DNA of 9,239 nt, from NCBI GenBank assembly GCA_036524115.1, contig DATDCY010000126.1, positions 1-9,239 on the forward strand. Direction: 5' to 3'. This document shows, piece by piece, positions 1 to 6,395 of this stretch (its first letter is position 1; every line of letters starts with the position of its first letter). Source of the stretch: a bacterium. Its GTDB lineage: Bacteria; JAUVQV01; DATDCY01. The notes beneath the pieces are model-generated. The model was not told the origin of the DNA and searched no databases. It saw only the letters and a program-made list of their open reading frames with translations. The translations under genes and the position numbers were made by a program.

Positions 1-1164
1 TGCGCGCCGGCCCGCGTCGCGCTCCGGCGCGCGCCGGCCGAGCAGTTGCACGGGCGTCGTGCGCGCCAGATCGATCAGCGGCACGAGCCCGCCGAGCAGC
101 CCGGCGACGCAGCCGAGCGCGGCGCCGGCGGCGGGGATCCACCACGTCCAGGCCGGCGGCGACGGGCGCAGGAAGAAGTAGAGCGAGCTGATCGTCCCGC
201 CGACGGTGGCCGTGAGCAGCCGCGACAGCGCATAGCCGAGCGCGCCGCCGAGCGCGCCGCCGGCCGCGCCGAGCAGCAGGATCTCCGCGCAGAACGCCGC
301 CGCGATCTCGCCGCGGCCGGCGCCGAGGCTCCGCAGGACGCCGGCCTCGTGGCGCCGGCTGACGACCGCGAACATCGCCGTGTTGTAGACGAGGAAGACG
401 CCCACGAGCAGCGCCAGCAGCGACAGCGCGCGCAGGTTCAGGCGGAAGGCCTCGAGCATCGCCTCGAGAGAGCGGGCGCGCTCCCGCGCCGTCTGGATCA
501 GGAAACCGGCGCTCCACCGCCCGCGAAACCCCGCCTCGTCATCGAGTTCGAGGTCGACCCGGTCCACCACCCCGGCCGCGCCGAGCAGCCGCTGGGCCAG
601 GGCGATGTCCACGACGAGCAGCGGCTCGCCGGCCGGGTTCGCGAACACGCCGGCGACGCGCAGGATCCCGCGCGCCGTCGCGAGCGAGGCCCCGGGGGCG
701 AGCCCCAGCGCGTCCGCCAGCCCCTGCTCCACCAGCGCCGCCGGTTCGCCGCGCACCAGGGCGAGGAAGCGTCCGCGCGCGTCGGCGCCGGCGTCGGCGC
801 CTTCGTAGAGACCCGGCCGGAGCGCCGCGTCGAGGAACGGGTCGACGCCGAGGACGCGGACCTGCTCCCCCGTGGCCAGCCGCAGGCGCCGGTCGACGAC
901 AGGCGCCAGCGCCCTGACGGCCGGGTCGCGCGCGAGCGCCGGCAGCAGCGTCTCCTCGAGCGGGCCCGCGGGCCGCTCGATGGCATGCGTCGCCGCGCCC
1001 TGGAGGAAGGCGACGGCGCGCGAGAAGCTCGTGAGCGCCGCGCGGGCGGACAGTGACATCCCGAGCGCGGCGGCCACCCCGCAGGCGACGCCGAAGACCT
1101 GGAGCACGGCGAGCGCCCGGTGACGCAGCGCCTCGCGCAGGAAGGCGCGGGCGACGGTCTTCAC
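1..1164 (-). CDS. FtsX/MacB-type ABC transporter permease, partial (runs off the left edge)
   Basis: This is the membrane subunit partnered with the ATPase just upstream. The GTG start at 1164-1162 overlaps the ATPase TGA (GTGA, 4 nt) and has a GAGG ribosome site 7 nt upstream; 388 codons stay open to the window edge with no stop. Visible layout: membrane segment at about residues 17-38, an extracytoplasmic domain at about 39-240 (containing VRVLGVDPF and LLVVDIALAQRLLG, as in MacB-type periplasmic domains), a second membrane segment at about 246-267, the coupling-helix signature RRHEAGVLRSLGAGRGEI at about 270-287, and further membrane segments at about 288-313 and 341-363. A charged linker starts at about 376. 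FtsX-fold permeases move lipids, lipoproteins or peptides, or transmit force across the inner membrane, rather than importing solutes. The frame continues past the usual PxxLL end of one FtsX unit, so I infer a long two-unit (YbbP-like) permease cut by the window. The substrate is unknown. Confidence 0.9.
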   Translation of the reverse strand, partial: MKTVARAFLREALRHRALAVLQVFGVACGVAAALGMSLSARAALTSFSRAVAFLQGAATHAIERPAGPLEETLLPALARDPAVRALAPVVDRRLRLATGEQVRVLGVDPFLDAALRPGLYEGADAGADARGRFLALVRGEPAALVEQGLADALGLAPGASLATARGILRVAGVFANPAGEPLLVVDIALAQRLLGAAGVVDRVDLELDDEAGFRGRWSAGFLIQTARERARSLEAMLEAFRLNLRALSLLALLVGVFLVYNTAMFAVVSRRHEAGVLRSLGAGRGEIAAAFCAEILLLGAAGGALGGALGYALSRLLTATVGGTISSLYFFLRPSPPAWTWWIPAAGAALGCVAGLLGGLVPLIDLARTTPVQLLGRRAPERDAGRRA

Positions 1165-1853
1165 GCCGTCGCCTCGGCGGGCCCGATGACGCCGTCCGTG
1201 ATGCGCAGCACCCGGTCGGCGCGCCGCGCGGCCAGCGGCGAGTGCGTCGCCATCAGCAGCGCCGCCCCGCTCTCGCGACAGCGGCGGCAGAGCAGGTCGA
1301 GGACCAGCTCCCCGGTTGCCGTGTCGAGGTTGCCGGTCGGCTCGTCAGCGAGGATCACCGCCGGCCCCTTGACCAGCGCGCGGGCGATCCCGACGCGCTG
1401 CTGCTCGCCCCCCGACAGCTCGGCGGGCCGCCGCCGCTCCTTGCCGGCGAGGCCCACCGCCGCCAGCGCCTCGCGGGCGCGGTCGCCGTCGGGCAGCCGC
1501 GCGAGCTCGAGGGCGAGCGCGACGTTCTCGAGCGCGGTGAGCGTCGGGAGCAGGTTGAAGAACTGGAAGACGAAGCCGATGCGCCGCCGGCGCAGCAGCG
1601 TCCGGCCGCGCTCGCCGAGGGTGTCGAGGTCGGCGCCCTCGACCTCGACCCGTCCGCGCGTCGGCCGGTCGAGCCCCGCGAGGAGGTTGAGGAGCGTCGT
1701 CTTGCCCGAGCCGCTGCGGCCGAGCAGCACCACGACCTCGCCGGCGGCGACCTCCAGGCGCAGGCCGCGCAGCGCCGCGGCGGCGGTCCCGTCGCCGTCG
1801 CGGTATTCCTTCCAGAGGTCCTCAGCCCGCAGGACAGTGGGCCTTCCGGTCAT
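1161..1853 (-). CDS. LolD/MacB-family ABC transporter ATPase
   Basis: A 230-residue nucleotide-binding subunit, close to the usual length for LolD, FtsE and MacB-type ATPases. Motifs: Walker A GRSGSGKT at 45-52, Q-loop glutamine at 97 in VFQFFNLLPTLTALENV, ABC signature LSGGEQQRVGIARAL at 146-160, Walker B VILADEPTGNLD at 166-177, and H-loop histidine at 204 (ATHS). The phrases FQFFNLLPTLTALENV and ADEPTGNLD are typical of the exporter/mechanotransmission branch and not of importers such as PstB. It should act with the FtsX-type permease whose start overlaps its stop. The ATG at 1853 lies inside the 3' end of the histidine kinase gene (32 nt out-of-frame overlap). No clear Shine-Dalgarno precedes it, so translation is probably coupled to the kinase. 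Starting here leaves six residues before the conserved VLRAEDLWKEY strand, which is normal for the family. Confidence 0.95.
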   Translation of the reverse strand: MTGRPTVLRAEDLWKEYRDGDGTAAAALRGLRLEVAAGEVVVLLGRSGSGKTTLLNLLAGLDRPTRGRVEVEGADLDTLGERGRTLLRRRRIGFVFQFFNLLPTLTALENVALALELARLPDGDRAREALAAVGLAGKERRRPAELSGGEQQRVGIARALVKGPAVILADEPTGNLDTATGELVLDLLCRRCRESGAALLMATHSPLAARRADRVLRITDGVIGPAEATA

Positions 1854-4533
1854 GACGCGACGCTTGTAGCACGGCTGCGAGGCACTCCCGGAGGGCGTCG
1901 AGCCGATAGGGCTTCCCCAGGCGCGCGCGGAACCCGTGCGCCCGGTAGTCCCCGAGGACGGTCGCGTCGGCGTACCCGCTCGAGACGACCGCCCTGACGT
2001 CCGGGTCCAGCTCGCGCAGGCGCCGCAGGGTCTCCTCCCCGCCGGCGCCGTTCTTCACCGTGAGATCGAGGATGACGGCGTCGAAGGGGCGCCCCTCGGC
2101 ACGCGCCGCGCGGTAGAGGTCCACGGCATCCTCTCCGTTCGCGGCCGTGGCCACCGCGTGCCCGAGCGATTCCAGCATCGACGAGGCGACCTCCCGGACC
2201 AGCCGCTCGTCGTCCATGACGAGGATCCGGCCGGTGCCCCCCGCCGCCGGGGCCGGCGCCTGCTGCGGCTCGGCGCGCCCGTCCCCGCCGCCCGCCGGCA
2301 GGTAGATCGAGAAGACGCTCCCCTCGCCGGCGCGCGACGTCACGTCGATGAAGCCGCCGTGGCCCCGGACGATCGAGTACGACGTCGCCAGCCCGAGGCC
2401 GCTGCCCCGCTGCTTCGTCGTGAAATAGGGGTCGAAGATCCGCGTCAGGTCCTTCGCGGTGATGCCGATGCCCGAGTCCCGGACGTCGATCCGCACGAAG
2501 TCGCCCCCCGCGGGGACCAGCGCGTTGGCGCCCGCGGGGATGTGCTCGTTGCGCGCCGCGACCTCCACGGTGCCGCCCCGCGGCATCGCCTCGGCAGCGT
2601 TGAGCACGACGTTCTGGATCACCTGCGCCAGGTGCCCCTCGTCCGCCTCCACGGCCCACAGGCTCGGCTCGACGGCCAGGCGATAGGTGGAGCTCGACCC
2701 GCTGAGCGCGAACTTGATCGGGTCCTCGAGCACCTCCCCGAGCGCGAGCGTCCGCTTCAGCGGCTCGCCGCCCTTCGCGAAGGTCAGCAGCTGCGTCGTG
2801 AGGTTGACCGAGAGCCCCAGCGCCCGCTCCGCCTGGTCGAGCATCTGGGCCGCCCGGTCACCCGGGGCGAGCTGCATCTTCGCCAGGGAGACGTACCCGA
2901 ACAGCCCCTGGAGCAGGTTGTTGAAGTCGTGCGCGATTCCCCCGGCCAGGGTCCCGATCGCCTCGAGCTTCTGGGCCTTGACCAGCTCCTCCTCGAGCCG
3001 GTGCCGCTCCGTGATGTCGCGGTCCACGCCCCGGAAGCCCGCAAGCGCCCCCTGGGCATCGAACACCGGCACCGCGTTGGACTCGATCCACCGCCAGGTG
3101 CCGTCGCGGTGCCGCCAGCGCAGCACGACGCCCCGCCACCCCCGCGAGGCCGCACGGCTCGCCGCGAGCAGGTCGCGGACGCGCGGCCCGTCCTCGGGAT
3201 GGAGCAGTGCCGCGAGATCGGTCCGCAGCAGCTCCGACGGCTCGATCCCGAGGATGTCCCTGATGCGCTCGTTCGTGTAGGTGTGCCTCCCCTCCACGTC
3301 GGTCGCCCAGATCCAATCGGTGCTCGTCTCCACGAGCGAGCGGTACTTCTCCTCCGACTCGCGCAGCGCCGCGAGACCCGCCTGCCGCGCGGCCTCGGCC
3401 GCGAGCAGCGATTCGGCCATCGTGTTGAGCGACGCCGCCAGCGACGCAAACTCGTTGCCGCCGTCGACCGGCAGGCGGGTGGCGAGGTCGCCCGAGGCGA
3501 CACGCGCGGCGAAGCGCTTGCTCGCCACGACCGAGCGCGTCACGTTCAAGGCGATCCCGAGGGCCAGCGCGCCCGTCAACGCCAGCAGCGCGACGCCAAC
3601 GCCCAGGACCGGCAGGCCCAGGAGCCGGGTGCTGCGCTCGATCGCGCCGCGCTTGGCGCCGACCCGCGCAAGCGAGCCGACGTAAAGCTTCTCGAGCGGT
3701 TCCTCGATGGTCTGGACCGCCCGCAGGTACTCCTTGCGCACGTCCCGGAGCTCCTCGGTCGCCCGCACGTAGCGCTCGAAGAGCTCCAGGTAGCAGCCGG
3801 CGCAGTAGCGCACCCGCTGTCGTGCCGCCACCGGGCCGGGCGGGGCGGCGACCTCTGTCGTGAGCCGGGCGAGCGCCAGTCGCACGGCCGCCGCGTCCGT
3901 GTCCAGCCCGCGGTCGAGGTAGTCCATCTCCGCGCGCCGCAGCGCGAGGAGCGCGCTGAGGACGGGGGCGCCCCCGATCCGCCGCGCCTGTTGCTCCAGC
4001 CCCCGCGACTCGGCCTGCAGCGCGGCATACACGCCGCCTTCCGCAGCGTCGCGCTCCCGCAGCTTGTCGGCCAGGGCGTCGACACCGCGGCGGTACCGCT
4101 CCAGCGCGCCCTCGACGTCCAGGGTCAGCCGCGACGTCGGCCCGTCCGCGGCCAGCGAGCGGATCCGCCCCATGTTCCCCCTGACGTCCGCGAGGGCCGC
4201 AGCCAGCCGCGTGAGATACCGCGAGCGCGCCTCGTCGAAGCCGAACTCCCGGTAGTTGAGCAGGAAGTCCTTCTCCAGCCGCCGCGCGTCGAGCATCGCG
4301 GCGTTGCTCCGCAGACAGGCCTCCGCTATCGCGTTGTCCACGTTGATGAGCGTGTCCATCGTCCGGAGGGTGACGCCCCGGCTCGCGACGACGAAGGCGA
4401 TGACCAGCGCGCAGAAGAGCGCCACGAACGCGATGCTGGCGAGCAGCAGCGTCCTCAGCGAGTAGCGGTTGAGCAGCGAGAGCAGCGCCGGGAGAGCCGG
4501 TTGCCGGCCCGCCGCGGCCGGATCACTCTTCAT
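1822..4533 (-). CDS. Membrane-bound hybrid sensor histidine kinase (helical-bundle sensor, HAMP, PAS, kinase, receiver)
   Basis: A 903-residue kinase. Layout: membrane segment at about 28-50; a mostly helical extracytoplasmic sensor at about 51-303; a second membrane segment at about 304-328; HAMP at about 330-380; PAS at about 395-510 with its C-terminal GVDRDITERHRLEEEL; phosphoacceptor H535 in GGIAHDFNNLLQG (NtrB-like H-box); N-box around N645; G1 box DSGIG 686-690; FDPYFTTK 700-707; G2 box GSGLGL 710-715; then a Pro/Ala linker and a receiver at about 768-890. The receiver has acidic pair D774/D775, acceptor D823, S851/S852 and K874, so it looks competent. The sensor has two similar helical segments (see findings), as in HBM-type sensors of chemoreceptors. 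The ATG at 4533 overlaps the end of the binding-protein gene by 11 nt. The frame stays open upstream to 4734, but those residues are a Ser/Arg/Pro-rich shadow of the neighbouring gene, so I reject the longer form. No DNA-binding output is fused. The ligand is unknown; the upstream binding protein is an obvious candidate partner. Confidence 0.93.
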   Translation of the reverse strand: MKSDPAAAGRQPALPALLSLLNRYSLRTLLLASIAFVALFCALVIAFVVASRGVTLRTMDTLINVDNAIAEACLRSNAAMLDARRLEKDFLLNYREFGFDEARSRYLTRLAAALADVRGNMGRIRSLAADGPTSRLTLDVEGALERYRRGVDALADKLRERDAAEGGVYAALQAESRGLEQQARRIGGAPVLSALLALRRAEMDYLDRGLDTDAAAVRLALARLTTEVAAPPGPVAARQRVRYCAGCYLELFERYVRATEELRDVRKEYLRAVQTIEEPLEKLYVGSLARVGAKRGAIERSTRLLGLPVLGVGVALLALTGALALGIALNVTRSVVASKRFAARVASGDLATRLPVDGGNEFASLAASLNTMAESLLAAEAARQAGLAALRESEEKYRSLVETSTDWIWATDVEGRHTYTNERIRDILGIEPSELLRTDLAALLHPEDGPRVRDLLAASRAASRGWRGVVLRWRHRDGTWRWIESNAVPVFDAQGALAGFRGVDRDITERHRLEEELVKAQKLEAIGTLAGGIAHDFNNLLQGLFGYVSLAKMQLAPGDRAAQMLDQAERALGLSVNLTTQLLTFAKGGEPLKRTLALGEVLEDPIKFALSGSSSTYRLAVEPSLWAVEADEGHLAQVIQNVVLNAAEAMPRGGTVEVAARNEHIPAGANALVPAGGDFVRIDVRDSGIGITAKDLTRIFDPYFTTKQRGSGLGLATSYSIVRGHGGFIDVTSRAGEGSVFSIYLPAGGGDGRAEPQQAPAPAAGGTGRILVMDDERLVREVASSMLESLGHAVATAANGEDAVDLYRAARAEGRPFDAVILDLTVKNGAGGEETLRRLRELDPDVRAVVSSGYADATVLGDYRAHGFRARLGKPYRLDALRECLAAVLQASRHDRKAHCPAG

Positions 4534-5380
4534 AGGGGACGAAGTCGAACCTTTCGATGAGGTCCACGACCTTCGCGGAGAGGCAGTAGGTGACGAAGTC
4601 CTTCGCGGCACCAGTCGGCAGAGCCCGCGTGACGAGCGACAACGGCCGGGTGAGCGGGTAGTTCCCGGTGATGACGTTCCTGTCCGTGGGCAGGACGCCC
4701 TGGACCGGGACGGTGCGGATCGCCGCGCCGGCACCCGCCTCCCGCACCGCCTGGCCCGACGACACGTAGCCGATCGCCGCGGGGTCGGCGCCCACGGCGG
4801 CGATCGTCACGGGGTTGTCCCCGGGCACGACCTTTCCCCGCAGGCGCCCCTTGAGGTCGAAGAACTTCTCGACAAGCTCCGTGACCGGCTTGTCCTGCTC
4901 GCGGAGGATGACGGCGATCGGCACGTCCCTGCCGTTGAGCGGACGCCAGGACCCGATCCGCCCCGAGAGGATTCCCGCGATCTGCCCGTGGGAGAGGTCC
5001 GCCACCGGGTTCGAGCGGTGCACGATGATGCTCACGCCGTCGCGCGCCATCGGGAACCCGACGAGGTCCTTCTCGTCGCTCCTGAGCGCGCGCGAGACCA
5101 TGCCGATCTGGGCGCTGCGGTCCCGCACGTCCTTGATGCCGCGGTCCGAGCCGCCGCACTCGACCTCGACCGGGACCTCGGGCCGCACGCCCCGGTACCG
5201 CTCCGCGACCGCGGCGATCATCGGACACATCGTGCTGGAGCCGGTGACCCGGAGGGTGCCGCCCGCGGGCCCCTGCGCGAGCACCGGCGCGGACGCCACC
5301 CAGAGTCCGAGAGCGGCCAGGGATGCGGCGGTCCAGCGCGGGCCGGGCCGCGCGGACGTGCATGTTCCAGCGTTCACCAT
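4523..5380 (-). CDS. PstS-like periplasmic substrate-binding protein
   Basis: A 285-residue exported binding protein of the PstS-like (PBP-like domain) family. A signal peptide is visible: Arg-containing start, hydrophobic core at about 17-31, and a likely cut near APVLAQ at about 31-36. No lipobox is seen. Family marks: first-strand loop GSSTMCPM 47-54, CGGSDRGIKDV from 75, IGMVSR ending at R97, AIGYVSSGQ from 202, and GNYPLTRPL 239-247. In E. coli PstS the next phosphate loop reads R-x3-S-G-T; here it reads R160-E-Q-D-K-P-V, so the Arg is kept but Ser, Gly and Thr are lost, and the ligand may not be phosphate. It is the first gene of the minus-strand series and overlaps the kinase start by 11 nt, with no PstC/PstA/PstB nearby. 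Start choice: ATGs at 5392, 5386 and 5380 are all possible. I chose 5380 because GGGA lies 6 nt before it. The frame is open to a TTG at 5470, but residues before the ATG cluster do not resemble a signal peptide. Confidence 0.88.
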   Translation of the reverse strand: MVNAGTCTSARPGPRWTAASLAALGLWVASAPVLAQGPAGGTLRVTGSSTMCPMIAAVAERYRGVRPEVPVEVECGGSDRGIKDVRDRSAQIGMVSRALRSDEKDLVGFPMARDGVSIIVHRSNPVADLSHGQIAGILSGRIGSWRPLNGRDVPIAVILREQDKPVTELVEKFFDLKGRLRGKVVPGDNPVTIAAVGADPAAIGYVSSGQAVREAGAGAAIRTVPVQGVLPTDRNVITGNYPLTRPLSLVTRALPTGAAKDFVTYCLSAKVVDLIERFDFVPYEE

Positions 5381-5386
5381 GGTCAT

Positions 5387-5390
5387 TCCC
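5387..5390 (-). promoter_or_regulatory. Weak ribosome binding site supporting the 5380 start of the binding-protein gene
   Basis: On the minus strand GGGA is followed by six bases and then ATG at 5380. Neither alternative ATG (5386, 5392) has a purine-rich site at a workable distance. The motif is short, so it favours this start without proving it. Confidence 0.35.
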
Positions 5391-5441
5391 ATTGGAGGCG
5401 ACCGTTGCCCGCCGTGCGGGAACCCGCGCCGACGCGCCTCG

Positions 5442-5470
5442 ATACTCGGGCCGGCGTCCGGAAAAGTCAA
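5442..5470 (-). promoter_or_regulatory. Candidate sigma-70-like promoter for the minus-strand operon
   Basis: On the minus strand TTGACT (5470-5465, five of six matches to the -35 consensus) is followed after 17 bp by GAGTAT (5447-5442, three of six to the -10 consensus). A slightly better -10, TATCGA, lies 3 bp further but needs a 20-bp spacer. The ATG cluster lies about 50-60 bp downstream, so a short leader would result. The weak -10 keeps confidence low; an activator could compensate. Confidence 0.3.
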
Positions 5471-5527
5471 GCAACGCGCCGCGGGCGCGCGGAGGGCGAG
5501 ACCGGATAGATCGCGGCGGTTGCACGA

Positions 5528-5555
5528 CTGTCACGGTCCGTGCTACTACTGTCGC
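5528..5555 (+). promoter_or_regulatory. PhoB-box-like direct repeats in the divergent intergenic region
   Basis: CTGTCAC at 5528-5534 matches the PhoB half-site CTGTCA(T/C) exactly. CTGTCGC at 5549-5555 differs at one position. Between them, at 5539, CCGTGCT matches the CTGTCAT half-site at four of seven positions. The offsets are 11 and 10 bp, close to the 11-bp phasing of PhoB half-sites. The site lies between a PstS-like gene and an ECF transporter gene, where a regulatory site is expected. The same bases also form an inverted repeat (GCACG 5522-5526 with CGTGC 5539-5543), so another regulator is possible. Confidence 0.3.
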
Positions 5556-5590
5556 CGCAATGTCGAACCTTTCCGCCCCTCCCCGGACGC

Positions 5591-5594
5591 GAGG
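5591..5594 (+). promoter_or_regulatory. Ribosome binding site that decides the GTG start of the ECF T-component gene
   Basis: GAGG lies 9 nt before the GTG at 5604. The frame is open far upstream (to 4815), but the upstream translation is Arg/Ser-rich shadow, and the conserved CbiQ-type start (DRLSYLDSPAHRLDPRAKL) begins about ten residues after this GTG. Confidence 0.55.
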
Positions 5595-5603
5595 CGACCG
5601 CGC

Positions 5604-6395
5604 GTGAGCTGCCACGAGGCCGACCGGCTCGACCGGCTCTCGTACCTCGACTCGCCGGCGCACCGGCTCGACCCGCGCGCAAAGCTGCTGGCGACGCTCG
5701 CCTTCATCCTCGCCGTCGTCTCCTTCCCGAAGTACGAGGTCTCGGCGCTCGCGCCGTTTGTCTTCTTCCCCCTGGCGCTCGCCCTTGCCGGCGGCATCCC
5801 GCTGCGGCTGATCGCGCGGCGGGTGCTCATCGTCTCGCCGTTCGCGGTCATGATCGGCCTGTTCAACCCGCTGCTCGACCGCGCGCCGGGCATCGCGCTC
5901 GGGCCGGTCGCGCTCTCGGCCGGCTGGCTCTCGTTCGCCTCGATCCTCGCGCGCTTCGCGCTGACCATGAGCGCGGCGCTCGTGCTCACCGCCACGACGA
6001 GCTTCCCCGCGCTCTGCCAGGCGCTCGCGGGGCTGCGCGTGCCGCGCGCGTTCGTGGTGCAGCTGCTCTTCCTCTACCGCTACCTCTTCGTGCTGGCGGA
6101 GGAGTCCGGGCGGCTGCGGCGGGCTCGCGACCTGCGCGGCCTCGGCCGCGCCGGCCGCTCGCTGCGCACGGCGGCCGCCGCCCTCGGCGTGCTCTTCACG
6201 CGGACGCTGGACCGCGCCGAGCGCATCTACCAGGCCATGGCGGCGCGCGGCTTCGACGGCACGGTGCGCCAGCTGCGGACCCTGCGCTTTCGCGCCGCGG
6301 ACGCCCTCTTCCTCGCCGGGGTCGCCGGCGGCGCCGCCGCGCTGCGGCTGCTGCCGGTCACGGTCTGGCTCGGCTCGGTGGGGAGCGGCCGGTGA
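5604..6395 (+). CDS. cbiQ: ECF transporter T component (CbiQ-type energy-coupling transmembrane protein)
   Basis: A 263-residue membrane protein that links the ATPase of an energy-coupling-factor importer to a substrate-capture (S) protein. Family marks: N-terminal YLDSPAHRLDPRAKLLATLA at 14-33, hydrophobic stretches at about 28-41, 47-63, 72-88, 103-130, 149-164 and 233-257, and two Arg-rich coupling motifs, RRARDLRGLGR at about 172-182 and AMAARGF at 211-217, which contact the ATPases in EcfT proteins. The length is normal for CbiQ. The GTG start has GAGG 9 nt upstream. The stop overlaps the GTG of the ATPase gene (GTGA, 4 nt), so the two are coupled. CbiQ proteins normally serve cobalt or nickel uptake with CbiM/NikM, but no such S protein is in the window: the gene before it is divergent and the one after is a kinase. 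The metal assignment is therefore inference from family resemblance, and a vitamin substrate is not excluded. Confidence 0.9.
   Translation: MSCHEADRLDRLSYLDSPAHRLDPRAKLLATLAFILAVVSFPKYEVSALAPFVFFPLALALAGGIPLRLIARRVLIVSPFAVMIGLFNPLLDRAPGIALGPVALSAGWLSFASILARFALTMSAALVLTATTSFPALCQALAGLRVPRAFVVQLLFLYRYLFVLAEESGRLRRARDLRGLGRAGRSLRTAAAALGVLFTRTLDRAERIYQAMAARGFDGTVRQLRTLRFRAADALFLAGVAGGAAALRLLPVTVWLGSVGSGR

Noticed and set aside
781-801. Short tandem repeat (GTCGGCGCC-type) in the permease gene
   Set aside because: It encodes a Gly-Ala-Asp-Ala repeat within the extracytoplasmic domain and is explained by coding in a GC-rich gene; only two units.
46-1056. Plus-strand open frame (336 codons) opposite the permease
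   Set aside because: Arg/Glu/Ala-rich shadow without domain features; the minus-strand frame shows membrane segments and the FtsX coupling motif.
3786-3806. CAGCY in the kinase sensor as a heme c site
   Set aside because: Heme c attachment needs CxxCH; the residue after the second Cys is Tyr.
1936-4560. Very long open frame on the plus strand, opposite the sensor kinase (874 codons)
   Set aside because: Its translation is dominated by Arg, Glu, Pro and Ala without any domain, and it lies exactly antisense to a kinase with full motifs. GC-rich third positions suppress antisense stops, so such frames are expected.
4534-4734. N-terminal extension of the sensor kinase to an upstream ATG at 4734
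   Set aside because: The extra 67 residues are Ser/Arg/Pro-rich, lie out of frame within the binding-protein gene, and precede a normal kinase start at 4533.
5393-5603. Cobalamin riboswitch upstream of the ECF genes
   Set aside because: The region is short, has no recognisable B12-box sequence and no extended pairing beyond small inverted repeats.
5560-5607. 15-codon open frame whose TGA overlaps the GTG of the ECF T gene, as a leader peptide
   Set aside because: No ribosome site precedes its ATG, and the peptide has no regulatory codon run. The GTGA overlap is easily chance.
5622-5639. Direct repeat GACCGGCTC twice in tandem at the start of the ECF T gene
   Set aside because: It encodes the DRLDRL stretch of the protein; two 9-bp units in coding sequence are not enough to call a regulatory repeat.
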